Source of the DNA: Bacillus oleivorans | GTDB taxonomy: Bacteria > Bacillota > Bacilli > Bacillales > JC228 | Assembly: GCF_900207585.1 (NCBI RefSeq) | Contig: NZ_OAOP01000002.1 | Location: forward strand, 248,001-312,000 | Direction of reading: 5' to 3' | DNA: 64,000 bases | In this document: positions 44,283-53,147 of the stretch, piece after piece | How the letters are laid out: each line of letters opens with the position of its first letter | Position numbering within the stretch: the first letter of the stretch is position 1 | Notes under the pieces: model-generated | Told to the model about the DNA's origin: nothing | Databases searched by the model: none | Seen by the model: the letters and a program-made list of their open reading frames with translations, nothing else | Made by a program: the position numbers and the translations under genes

Positions 44283-44834
44283 ATGGACTCCGTTTTTCAA
44301 CGCATCTATAAAGAATATCACCAAGATTTATTTCAATTTCTATATTATATGGTACAAAACAAAGAACATGCGGAAGACTTAGTCCAAGAGGTGTACATTC
44401 GGGTACTTAAGTCGTACGATCGCTTTGAAGGAAAAAGCAGTGAAAAAACATGGCTTTTTTCAATTGCCCGCAATGTCGCTATTGATTTTTTTAGGAAACA
44501 AAAAAGCTGGAAAAAGAGAATTTTAGATACGTTTGATTGGGGAGAAAATCAGATAAAGGATAAGGAACCGATACCAGAGGATGTCGCCGTTCAAAACGAG
44601 GAAATTAAGTTAATGTATGAATGTCTTCAAGAATGCTCGGTTGATCACAGGCTCGTCCTTGTCATGCGTTTTATTCAATCCTTGTCAATCGCCGAAACAG
44701 CACAAAGCCTGGGTTGGACAGAAAGCAAAGTAAAAACAACACAGCATCGGGCCGTTAAGGCATTGAAAAAAGCAATGGAAACTCGGTTGGTAAAGGAGGG
44801 AAAAGATGGTGAGCAATTCTTCTTGGGACGATAA
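44283..44834 (+). CDS. sigX: ECF sigma factor SigX
   Basis: A 183-residue ECF sigma factor. Region 2 is at about 8-75 (HAEDLVQEVYIRVLKSYDRF) and region 4 at about 115-170 (SIAETAQSLGWTESKVKTTQ). SigX controls cell-surface modification and antimicrobial peptide resistance genes in Bacillus. It follows resE as in B. subtilis and overlaps rsiX by 29 bases, so the sigma factor and its inhibitor are coupled. The ribosome binding site is ggggagggg. Confidence 0.93.
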   Translation: MDSVFQRIYKEYHQDLFQFLYYMVQNKEHAEDLVQEVYIRVLKSYDRFEGKSSEKTWLFSIARNVAIDFFRKQKSWKKRILDTFDWGENQIKDKEPIPEDVAVQNEEIKLMYECLQECSVDHRLVLVMRFIQSLSIAETAQSLGWTESKVKTTQHRAVKALKKAMETRLVKEGKDGEQFFLGR

Positions 44835-46047
44835 AAAGATTGAAAATCTTTTAAAACAAATGCCCAAAGTAGAGGATTCCCGTAATCCAAGCGATATCTA
44901 CTACAACGTCCAAAAACAATTACAAAAAGACAAGAGAAAATACTGGTATATTCCTACAGTGGCTGTGGCAGCTGTGCTTCTTTTATCGTTCATACTTTAT
45001 CCAGCCATTTTTCCAAGCAACCAGGCCTCAGAAAGTGAATTCAATGCTGCGGAAGATGCAGCCTTTAAGGAAGAGAGTAATAGAGGTGCTGAACTATATG
45101 AATCGAAGGGTGATCTGGCAGAAGATTCTGGAGTAAACCAACAGGTTATAGAAGAAGCTGCTGGGGATAAGGATACTAGTGGAATTAGTTCAATACAGGC
45201 GATTCCTATTCAATCAGCCCTATATGCAGACCAAGTTGCAGACGGTGTGACTCCAATTACGTATGCTGTTCCGGATGAACAAGGGCAAAATGTCGTACCG
45301 GTTACCATTACTGTTCCGAATAATGAAGATGAAACCTGGTTGGAACAGTATCTAAATAATGTTCAAAGAATTCCTTTTGAAGAATTGGGCTTAAATAAAG
45401 ACCTGCTTCCTCTGTCAGGTAACGTATCAATCGCCAGTGATAATGCTGCTATTCAAATCGATTTTCCTAAAGATCATCCATATGCAAACGGGTCCTTAAT
45501 GAACCGGAGTCTTTTAGTTTCATTAGATTATACGTTGACTAATACTCCTTATAATAAAGTATTATTCAAAACAGACGGTACACCAGGGATTGATTTAGGT
45601 AATCTAGGTGTACAACCTGAGCAGCCAGTGATCAAGCAAACTAAACAGCCTTATTTTATTCTGCAAACCAAAGATGAAAGTGAAGCTCTGCTTACACCTT
45701 ATATCGATGGATCATTCACCACAATTCAAGATGCCTTGGATGCGATGAAGGAAGAAATTGATACGCATTCTCTAAAAGGACCGCTGAAAAATTTTACAAT
45801 TGTTTCGGTTACAGAGAATGGAACAGAATTAGTTGTGGATCTTGGCAAGATCCAAGTTGAAGAAACAGATGAGAATATGCTGGCATTTGAGGCGATTATG
45901 CTAACTGCTAAAAACTTCGGTTTCGAGACTGTTAATTTCAAACATTCAGTCCAACAAAGCTTTGCTTATTTTTCATTCAATACTAGTATTAAAGTGCCTG
46001 TAGCACCAAATTATTTAGAACAATATTCATATTTTGAACAACGCTGA
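44806..46047 (+). CDS. rsiX: Anti-sigma-X factor RsiX
   Basis: The 413-residue protein has a cytoplasmic N-terminal domain of about 45 residues, one membrane helix at about 46-66 (YIPTVAVAAVLLLSFILYPA) and a large external domain of about 340 residues with GerMN-like character (PYIDGSFTTIQDAL). This layout and the overlap with sigX identify RsiX. It is about 45 residues longer than B. subtilis RsiX, mainly in an acidic spacer after the helix. ATG 44806 has a strong site (aaaggaggg). Confidence 0.9.
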   Translation: MVSNSSWDDKKIENLLKQMPKVEDSRNPSDIYYNVQKQLQKDKRKYWYIPTVAVAAVLLLSFILYPAIFPSNQASESEFNAAEDAAFKEESNRGAELYESKGDLAEDSGVNQQVIEEAAGDKDTSGISSIQAIPIQSALYADQVADGVTPITYAVPDEQGQNVVPVTITVPNNEDETWLEQYLNNVQRIPFEELGLNKDLLPLSGNVSIASDNAAIQIDFPKDHPYANGSLMNRSLLVSLDYTLTNTPYNKVLFKTDGTPGIDLGNLGVQPEQPVIKQTKQPYFILQTKDESEALLTPYIDGSFTTIQDALDAMKEEIDTHSLKGPLKNFTIVSVTENGTELVVDLGKIQVEETDENMLAFEAIMLTAKNFGFETVNFKHSVQQSFAYFSFNTSIKVPVAPNYLEQYSYFEQR

Positions 46048-46071
46048 TTCAGATGAATCGGCGTTTTTTTA
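46039..46071 (+). terminator. Terminator of sigX-rsiX
   Basis: ACGCTGATTC pairs with GAATCGGCGT (one mismatch/G-U) around a four-base loop, followed by seven T. Confidence 0.85.
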
Positions 46072-46236
46072 AGTTTTTAGAAGGAAAAATTTAATAAGGA
46101 TAGAATTTCTAAGTAGACCGAAAATTTAGATAATTTTACAGTTTAATTACATTCACTCCCATTCAGACACATTCTGTTCTAATGAAGGACTTGTTTTCAT
46201 ATTTCTAGTAAAAAGACAAGTAAGGGGGGAAGAGCT

Positions 46237-47355
46237 ATGAAGGACTATATAAAACGATTTTTAATAGTTGCCTTAATGGCTTTTTTCATCTCACTTTTAT
46301 TCTTAGGCGGAACTACCAATGCAGCATCTGAACTTGACAAAGACGTATGGCTTTGGCCTGCTGATGGCGTTGTTTCTGACCATTTCGGGACAAGGAATGG
46401 CCAGCATTATGGAATAGACATCGCTGGAGAATGGAATTCAAATGTTTATGCTGTCTTCGAGGGAAGAGTTATTAAATCCTATTATTCTTATAGTTATGGA
46501 AATGTGATTTTTATTGAGCATCCAAATGGCTATGAAACAGTGTATGCCCATTTACATAAAAGATTAAAAGATGTTGGAGATTGGGTGAAAAGTGGTGAAC
46601 TCATAGGAACAATGGGGACAACAGGCGGATCAAGCGGTGTTCATCTCCATTTCGAAGTACATTTCTCCGACTGGAATTTTGCTAAATCGAATGTGTTAAA
46701 TCCAGACGTCATCTATGGCCCGATTCGAACTGGCCAAGAAACAACATTCCAGTCCCGATGGCTTTATGTACAAGAAATTTTACATAATCGAAAAGAAGAG
46801 AAATTATCAAAAGAAGGCTTATGGAAGAATCTTGATAAGGAAGAAAGCGTAATGGTATGGCTCGAAACAAGACCTGAGCCCTTTGCAGCTGAACGGGTTC
46901 AGTCGGCCCGGATGATTCCTATAAACACAGGAGTTATTCTGACTCAAGCCAAAAACCCTGATTCAGCAACGATTGATTTTTCAGGAGTCTTTTTGTTAGC
47001 CGGTTTACGTAAGCGAAGAAAAACGGATTTACATATATTCACACCGCTCATCAGCGAAGTTAAACGTAAATTGGTTTGTGCTGTGGTACCTCGTCCTTCA
47101 TACAGGGTTTTCCCTGGTTATGGGAAAAGGCTGGCATGCATTCCAATTATGAAACAGAAACTATTATTCCTGCTCGCTTTATATAAGGCTCGGAGCCGAA
47201 TACGGCAGCCTGGTTTTGAAGCAGCAAAACGTAATATATTCCTTCAGGTAAAGCAATCTGAATTGAAATTTCTAGCGCTTAAAAAATGTTTCGTTCCCTT
47301 TAATTCATGGAAAGATAAAATTCTTGAATTCAGGGTCATTATAAATGGAACATAA
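46237..47355 (+). CDS. M23-type peptidase (LytM domain) with unexplained C-terminal tail
   Basis: Residues 1-31 are a signal peptide (ending TTNAAS). Residues 38-165 are an M23/LytM domain with HYGIDIAGEWN, YETVYAHLH and the zinc motif HLHFEVH, so a secreted endopeptidase or murein-binding protein is indicated. The last 200 residues match nothing I know. From about residue 250 the sequence becomes very rich in K, R and L (LAGLRKRRKTDLHIF, KQKLLFLLALYKARSRIRQ), unlike a secreted domain. Another frame near 47085-47190 gives more protein-like text (EKAGMHSNYETETIIPARFI), so an earlier frameshift is possible. The gene has a good site (gggggga) and lies alone before ribU. Confidence 0.75.
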   Translation: MKDYIKRFLIVALMAFFISLLFLGGTTNAASELDKDVWLWPADGVVSDHFGTRNGQHYGIDIAGEWNSNVYAVFEGRVIKSYYSYSYGNVIFIEHPNGYETVYAHLHKRLKDVGDWVKSGELIGTMGTTGGSSGVHLHFEVHFSDWNFAKSNVLNPDVIYGPIRTGQETTFQSRWLYVQEILHNRKEEKLSKEGLWKNLDKEESVMVWLETRPEPFAAERVQSARMIPINTGVILTQAKNPDSATIDFSGVFLLAGLRKRRKTDLHIFTPLISEVKRKLVCAVVPRPSYRVFPGYGKRLACIPIMKQKLLFLLALYKARSRIRQPGFEAAKRNIFLQVKQSELKFLALKKCFVPFNSWKDKILEFRVIINGT

Positions 47356-47450
47356 AAAGAAGTTTAAAATAATCATTGATACTTATTTCTTCACAAAATA
47401 AATGATTTCCATTAATATAAAAGAGGAAATATTAAAAAAATATAACGATC

Positions 47451-47591
47451 TATCTTCGGGGCAGGGTGAAATTCCCGACCGGCGGTGATAAGCATTTGCT
47501 TTCAGCCCGTGACCCGTTTGGATGTATCATCTAAACGGTGGATTTGGTGAAATTCCAAAGCCGACAGTATAGTCTGGATGGGAGAAGATGG
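47451..47591 (+). promoter_or_regulatory. FMN riboswitch (RFN element)
   Basis: The RFN core is clear: CGGGGCAGGGTGAAATTCCC, GACCGGCGGT, AGCCCGTGACCCG, a variable stem (TTTGGATGTATCATCTAAA-like), GGTGAAATTCCAAAGCCGAC, and AGTCTGGATGGGAGAAGATGG-type 3' end. It controls ribU downstream. FMN binding should stop expression when flavin is plentiful. Confidence 0.97.
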
Positions 47592-47600
47592 AGGTTTCGA

Positions 47601-47821
47601 AAAGCGTTCAAGCTTTAAAATTGAACGTTTATTTGAGCTTTCATAAAAGGGCTAGTTCTAAATGAACCATGTCTCCCCTGATTCCTTTGATTTTGAACCC
47701 TGCAAAGTTCAATAGAAGTCAAGGATAGGCGAAGATTAAGTTGTTTAGGGTTGCCCTTTTACTATGCTCGGTATTCGAAATCCTTCTTTTTCTTGAGGTA
47801 GGTCTACTTCTGGGAGGAAGA
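47601..47821 (+). promoter_or_regulatory. Expression platform between FMN aptamer and ribU
   Basis: A hairpin GCGTTCAA/TTGAACGT lies at 47604-47628 but is followed by only a weak T-rich run. Further on, CTTCTTTTTCTT (about 47782-47794) is partly complementary to the ribU ribosome binding region GGAGGAAGAAGAA. Control at translation initiation is therefore at least as likely as termination. The 220-base leader carries no gene I can support. Confidence 0.45.
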
Positions 47822-47825
47822 AGAA

Positions 47826-48401
47826 ATGAGAGGTTTAAAGATTCAAAAGATGGCTGGAATTGGGGTGTTAGCAAGTATTGCTTATATTTTAATGCTGCTA
47901 AACTTTCCGCTGCCGGGTTTTCCCCCGTATTTAAAAATTGATTTTAGTGATCTTCCAGCTTTGCTTGCCACCCTTTTAATGGGTCCTTTAGCCGGGATCT
48001 TAGTAGAATTTATTAAATGTGGTTTAGATTACATCATTACAGGCAGTGAAACAGCCATTCCAATCGGTCAGCTGGCTAATTTTATAGCGGGTGTCATGCT
48101 GATTTTGCCAACTTACTTCATTTATCAGAAGATGAAATCAAAATTGGGTTTGTCGGTTGGCTTAGTTTCCGGAACGTTAATGATGACATTAGTGATGAGT
48201 CTGTTAAATTACTTTGTACTATTGCCAGCCTATACAATATTATTAAATTTCCCTGCCATGTCATCTTCAGAAATGAAATCTATGATCACCGTGGCTATAA
48301 TTCCGTTCAATTTAATAAAAGGACTTGTAGTAACGGCTGTATTTTTAATTATTTTTACACGATTACAAGACTGGATCCAAAAACAAAGTTTAAGTATGTA
48401 A
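47826..48401 (+). CDS. ribU: Riboflavin ECF transporter S component RibU
   Basis: A 191-residue membrane protein with six hydrophobic segments and the S-component signature region MAGIGVLASIAYILMLLNF at the N-terminus. The pattern YLKIDFSDLPALLATLLMGP is characteristic of RibU, the riboflavin-binding subunit, called YpaA in B. subtilis. It needs a shared EcfAA'T module encoded elsewhere. The FMN riboswitch upstream confirms the assignment. ATG 47826 follows ggaggaag. Confidence 0.96.
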   Translation: MRGLKIQKMAGIGVLASIAYILMLLNFPLPGFPPYLKIDFSDLPALLATLLMGPLAGILVEFIKCGLDYIITGSETAIPIGQLANFIAGVMLILPTYFIYQKMKSKLGLSVGLVSGTLMMTLVMSLLNYFVLLPAYTILLNFPAMSSSEMKSMITVAIIPFNLIKGLVVTAVFLIIFTRLQDWIQKQSLSM

Positions 48402-48470
48402 AAATAATTCCTGAGCAAAAATAGCTTAGGGTTCTGAAACATCTACAGTTAAATCTGCTCCTAAAATACG

Positions 48471-48499
48471 AAAGAGACAGCACGAAGCTGTCTCTTTTA
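48471..48499. terminator. Bidirectional terminator between ribU and fer
   Basis: AAGAGACAGC pairs with GCTGTCTCTT around a four-base loop. It has A-rich and T-rich flanks and lies between convergent genes. Confidence 0.88.
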
Positions 48500-48516
48500 T
48501 TAAACGCATTTCTTAT

Positions 48517-48846
<330 letters not shown>

Positions 48847-49006
48847 TTATTTTATAGGTGAAATCAAGACTTTTCAATAAAAAAAGTTTGTTCCCCGTCC
48901 TCGTAACACCTTTCCAAGGCACGATATCTGTTTCTTTTCCACTCTGCTCAGATGAAATCATGATACAATGGGTGTAAGAATGACATACGTTAATAAGGTG
49001 ATTTGA

Positions 49007-50080
49007 TTGGTTCTATCCACATATTTTAAAGGACTATTGCTTTATTGTTTAAATAACATACAGGGGGAGCGTTCTAGCTACGCTGTATACCATATTTTAA
49101 AAGGGAAGAAATCTTCCCAAACGATTCAGGACTGCAGACTATTTCAGTTAGAATCTCTGTTTAACTGCTATCGTTCCCTAAAAAGAGGGGAATTAGACAA
49201 CCGCATTGAACAGCTTATTGAGTCCAATGAAATCGAACCCGTGCAAATTGATAAGAACCATTTTGTCCTGACTCCATATGGCAGGGATTCATTAGAAAGA
49301 TGGGAAACGTCACAAGGCTTGCCTCCACATCTTAATGGGGCCAGTTATTCACAGTATGAAGAAATTTTTTGGAAAAGGCTATCGTTAGGATTTCAGGTAT
49401 TATCTAACTCAGCACATGAATGCAGACAATATATCCCGATTACAAGGGATGAACAGATTTTATTCTGGGTAAAAAAATGGTTAAATCACCACACTTCTAG
49501 TTCATCAACGATTAATCAATTTTATCAGGAGCTGTATGAATTACTGAATCAGCTAGACGACCTGCAAGCATCTATCTTTGTACATAAATTAACGGGTTAC
49601 AAAAAAATTGGCAAAACGATTGATCAGCTCAGTGAAATCTTGAATATCGATTCCATATATGGTCATCTTTCCTTTGTAAGCACCTTACATTATCTAATTG
49701 GAAACATTATAAAGAAAAAACAAAAATACCCAATCCTGTTTAGTTTCATTTCTGATTTAGCAGAGGGACCTTCTTTTACGGTTTCTACATCCAAAACATA
49801 TTTACTTTTGCAAAAGGGCTATTCCATTGAGGAAATTGCCTTGGTAAGACAGCTTAAACAGAATACGATTGAGGACCATATTGTTGAAATTGCTTTATTA
49901 GATAAAAACTTCTCAATTTCGTCTTTTATTTCACCTGAGCTCGAAGAAAAAATTAATAGAACGGCTCTACAATTGGATACTAAAAAATTGAAACTTCTGA
50001 AGGACAAGCATCCTGAAGCTAGTTATTTCCAAATACGCCTTGTTTTAGCAAGACAAGGGAGGGTTACGAGTGGATCTTGA
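49007..50080 (+). CDS. ypbB: YpbB-like helix-turn-helix protein, RecQ partner
   Basis: The 357-residue soluble protein has the YpbB features: GERSSYAVYHILKGKKSSQT near 20-39 and a C-terminal helix-turn-helix-like region around 270-300 (LLQKGYSIEEIALVRQLKQN). The C-terminal half resembles the helicase-associated HRDC/HTH domain that is missing from the short RecQ next door, so YpbB may supply it in trans (inference). The start is TTG 49007 with taaggtg upstream. It overlaps recQ by 11 bases. Confidence 0.88.
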   Translation: MVLSTYFKGLLLYCLNNIQGERSSYAVYHILKGKKSSQTIQDCRLFQLESLFNCYRSLKRGELDNRIEQLIESNEIEPVQIDKNHFVLTPYGRDSLERWETSQGLPPHLNGASYSQYEEIFWKRLSLGFQVLSNSAHECRQYIPITRDEQILFWVKKWLNHHTSSSSTINQFYQELYELLNQLDDLQASIFVHKLTGYKKIGKTIDQLSEILNIDSIYGHLSFVSTLHYLIGNIIKKKQKYPILFSFISDLAEGPSFTVSTSKTYLLLQKGYSIEEIALVRQLKQNTIEDHIVEIALLDKNFSISSFISPELEEKINRTALQLDTKKLKLLKDKHPEASYFQIRLVLARQGRVTSGS

Positions 50081-51557
50081 GAAAAAGCTAAAGGAATATT
50101 TTGGCTTCACAAGCTTTAGAAAAGGTCAAAAAGAGGTAATTGAATCAGTCCTCAACGGATTTGATACGTTGGCAGTTTTACCAACAGGAACTGGAAAATC
50201 TCTTTGCTACCAGCTTGCTGGCTATATAATAGGCGGCCCTGTTATCATCGTTTCACCCCTCTTATCTTTAATGCAGGATCAGGTGGAATCGATTCGATAT
50301 CGAGGAGAAAAAAGAGTGGCAGCCTATAATTCATTTCTTTCAAGGGCTGAAAAACAAGAGTTCTGGAGGAGAATTGACCAGTACCGCTTTATTTTTTTCT
50401 CTCCCGAGATGATCACATCAGAGTATGTAAAAGCGGAGCTTGCGAAACTATCTGTTTCGTTACTGGTTATTGATGAAGCCCATTGTATTTCACAATGGGG
50501 GTACGATTTCCGTCCAGATTATCTGCAGCTTGGTGAAGTAAGAGAAGCACTCGGTCATCCATCGGTTTTGGCTCTTACGGCGACCGCAACTCCAGAAGTA
50601 CAACTTGATATAAAACAGAAATTACTCTTTAAAGCAAAACAAAATACTTTTAATGCAGGTGTAAACCGTCCTAATTTACTTTTTGCTGTTGAGAATGTGT
50701 CAAGTATTCAAGAAAAATTTGAGTATATTCTTTCTCTAGCCGATCGGCTGCCCAAGCCAGGAATCATTTATTTTTCTAGCAAGAGATTAGCGGAGGAAGT
50801 TTGTGCGTGGCTAAAAGGAAATGGACATGAAAAAACTAGTTTTTATCATGCTGATGTAGAGTCTGATGATCGGATTTTGATTCAGCAGCAGTTTTTAGAC
50901 AATCAGCTTGATATCATTTGTGCCACAAGCGCTTTTGGAATGGGAGTAAATAAAGAAGATGTCAGGTTTGTTATTCATTTCCAGCCCCCTCTTCAGCTTG
51001 AATCATTTGTTCAGGAAATAGGCAGGGCTGGAAGAGACGGAAATGAGAGCTATTGTATTTTGTTGCATGCTCCTCTTGATGAACAGCTGCAGTTGCAGCT
51101 AATTGATTACGAATTGCCAGCGGAAAATCAGGTTTATTATTTTTTTGAATGCTTAAAGGCAGGAAAAGATCCGAAAACAATCATACAGGATAATATTCTT
51201 AATGAAACCCATGTGAGGATATTATATTTTCTATATCAAAATATCCAGTATAATGATAGCAATGAAGCGGTTCTGAAGATCGTAAATTGGCTGGAGCAAA
51301 GAAGAATTCTTAAAACTGAGAAAGCAAAATCGATGATGAAATTTATTGACACTAATCAGTGTAGAAGAGAGTTTATGATCCGTTATTTTAAAGAGGATTT
51401 CGTTACCAGACAGGAAGTCTGCTGTGATAATTGCGGCTGGTCTATTTTGTCTATTCCAGCCCCTCAGCCTAAACAAAATAACACTAGTGATTTATTTGAC
51501 TGGAAAGCAGAATTAGCATTGATGTTAGGTCAGCGGGAAGGATCACTCATGAAATGA
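50070..51557 (+). CDS. recQ: ATP-dependent DNA helicase, short RecQ (RecS)
   Basis: A 495-residue superfamily 2 helicase with Walker A LPTGTGKSLCYQL, DEAH box LVIDEAHCISQWGYDFRPDY, motif III TATAT, and motif VI QEIGRAGRDG. Zinc cysteines are near residue 440-467 (CRREF, CCDNCGW). It ends soon after the zinc region, so it lacks the HRDC domain of longer RecQ proteins, as in B. subtilis RecS. The start is GTG 50070 inside ypbB, and the stop overlaps the next gene by four bases, giving a ypbB-recQ-ypbD operon. Confidence 0.94.
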   Translation: MDLEKKLKEYFGFTSFRKGQKEVIESVLNGFDTLAVLPTGTGKSLCYQLAGYIIGGPVIIVSPLLSLMQDQVESIRYRGEKRVAAYNSFLSRAEKQEFWRRIDQYRFIFFSPEMITSEYVKAELAKLSVSLLVIDEAHCISQWGYDFRPDYLQLGEVREALGHPSVLALTATATPEVQLDIKQKLLFKAKQNTFNAGVNRPNLLFAVENVSSIQEKFEYILSLADRLPKPGIIYFSSKRLAEEVCAWLKGNGHEKTSFYHADVESDDRILIQQQFLDNQLDIICATSAFGMGVNKEDVRFVIHFQPPLQLESFVQEIGRAGRDGNESYCILLHAPLDEQLQLQLIDYELPAENQVYYFFECLKAGKDPKTIIQDNILNETHVRILYFLYQNIQYNDSNEAVLKIVNWLEQRRILKTEKAKSMMKFIDTNQCRREFMIRYFKEDFVTRQEVCCDNCGWSILSIPAPQPKQNNTSDLFDWKAELALMLGQREGSLMK

Positions 51558-52483
51558 AAAAACAATCGGAAATTATTAAATCCTTGACGGATCGGCAGCT
51601 GCTGATAAATTTATATGCAACACAATTAATCATCCTAGTTATTACAATTATTCTTTCATTTGTTTTTTTCGGGGACTTATCTACTCTTTTTTTATTGATT
51701 AAATGGAACGATGGTGCTGCTTATCTCATTGGTTTTATCGCTGGTTTATTGGTAGTAGGACTGGATGTGCTAATGGCCAGGCTGCTTCCGCCACAATTTT
51801 TTGATGATGGCGGCATAAATGAAAGAATATTTCTAAAGCGCCACCCGCTCCATATTCTGTTCCTGGCAGTCATTATTGGTGTAAGTGAAGAACTGCTTTT
51901 TCGGGGAATTCTCCAAAATACATTAGGCTGGTTTTGGGCAAGCCTTATATTTGCTTTGATTCATTTTCGTTATTTAAGTCATTGGTATTTATCACTGAAC
52001 ATTACCCTTTTAAGTTTATTCATTGGATATGTTTACATTCTTTCCGAAAATTTAATTGCACCGATCATTTTACATATTACGGTTGATTTCTTGCTGGGTT
52101 TATTTTTAAAGATCCAAAAAAAAGTGAAAAAGAAGGTGTCACGAACATTGGAAATGGAACATAGACAGCCAGATAACGTTGGAAAGCCAGGGGCCCTTCC
52201 TCCAAGAAGTCTTGTTCATAAAAATAAAAGAAAAAATAAAAAGGCAAAGGTTAAGGTGAAAGAGCAGCAAATGGATGACCAGCAAACGGACCAGCAAGAG
52301 GTGCCTAAGAAGAGGATACTTAAATATCCATTAATCCGCCTTTTAGCTTTTCTTTTTATCTTATTGCCGCTTACAATCATTTATTTTTATGCTTATTGGA
52401 TGAGTGAAAGAAACATAGATAATCCGGCTTCGCAAGAAACATATTTTGAGCCGATTCAATTGGATGGATCTAACAATAAATAA
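51554..52483 (+). CDS. ypbD: CPBP-family membrane protease YpbD joined to a YpbE-like segment
   Basis: Residues 1-190 are a CPBP intramembrane protease with several helices, the EExxxR motif SEELLFRG (Glu112, Glu113, Arg117) and His137 in FALIHFRY. The B. subtilis YpbD is about 189 residues and ends here. Instead, an A8 tract (52116-52123) keeps the frame open into a further 120 residues: a hydrophilic KR/Q-rich stretch, LPPRSLVHKNK, and one membrane helix (IRLLAFLFILLPLTIIYFYA). That resembles the N-terminus of YpbE, the next gene in B. subtilis, without its LysM domain. With seven A the frame would stop at TGA 52123-52125. Either a true fusion or a one-base insertion is possible. Confidence 0.85.
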   Translation: MKKQSEIIKSLTDRQLLINLYATQLIILVITIILSFVFFGDLSTLFLLIKWNDGAAYLIGFIAGLLVVGLDVLMARLLPPQFFDDGGINERIFLKRHPLHILFLAVIIGVSEELLFRGILQNTLGWFWASLIFALIHFRYLSHWYLSLNITLLSLFIGYVYILSENLIAPIILHITVDFLLGLFLKIQKKVKKKVSRTLEMEHRQPDNVGKPGALPPRSLVHKNKRKNKKAKVKVKEQQMDDQQTDQQEVPKKRILKYPLIRLLAFLFILLPLTIIYFYAYWMSERNIDNPASQETYFEPIQLDGSNNK

Positions 52484-52561
52484 CAAAGGCTCCAGGATTC
52501 ATACTCCAGCGGACGGGCTCATATATTTTTGAGAGAGTATCCGAATGTAAGGAGGAGAAGA

Positions 52562-53020
52562 ATGGAGCCTTCAATTCTAAAAATTGGCGATTGGACGGAT
52601 CAGGCGACCAAACAGCTGCTCCAGTTAGCCGTTAATAAAAAAAGGAAGTTTGATAAATTTAAAAGGTATCACTTATTATCAGTTTGGTGTACGGTGATTT
52701 CTGCTTTTCTCTTCCTTTACTATGTAAATAATACTGTAATCGAACCTTATTCCGATTCTTTTCAACTAATGATATCAGCGTTTGTTGATCACCCCTATCA
52801 CTTATATATGGTGTTGATTGTAGGCGGGTCATTTGGCGGAATGAACGTGTTAAGGAAGAAAAGGTCAAAAGCGGAGGATGAGTATCACGAACTGAGAAGA
52901 GAAATCGTTGATCGGAGCAAAGACTTGTGGAAACATGAAGAGGCCTGGCGAAAACGCCATCTCGTTTTAGATATGATGAAAAAAGAATTTAATATTAATC
53001 TATACCATGAAACAAAATAA
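52562..53020 (+). CDS. ypbF: YpbF-like membrane protein (DUF2663)
   Basis: The 152-residue protein has a soluble N-terminus, two membrane helices at about 42-60 and 78-98, and a charged C-terminal half (RKKRSKAEDEYHELRREI). It occupies the ypbF position and matches the DUF2663 family in layout; function is unknown. ATG 52562 follows aaggaggag and is preferred over the earlier in-frame ATG 52529. A terminator follows. Confidence 0.85.
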   Translation: MEPSILKIGDWTDQATKQLLQLAVNKKRKFDKFKRYHLLSVWCTVISAFLFLYYVNNTVIEPYSDSFQLMISAFVDHPYHLYMVLIVGGSFGGMNVLRKKRSKAEDEYHELRREIVDRSKDLWKHEEAWRKRHLVLDMMKKEFNINLYHETK

Positions 53021-53046
53021 CAAGCCTAATAAAATAGGCTTTTTTA
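53021..53046 (+). terminator. Terminator of the ypbB-ypbF block
   Basis: AAGCCTA pairs with TAGGCTT around a six-base loop, followed by six T. Confidence 0.85.
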
Positions 53047-53147
53047 TTTTAAAGAAAATTTAGAATAAATTAATTTTGTTTTGGAAGGAAAAAATTTCAT
53101 TTTTGTTGAATACATACTGTTATTAAAGACGAAAGAGGTGAAAAACT

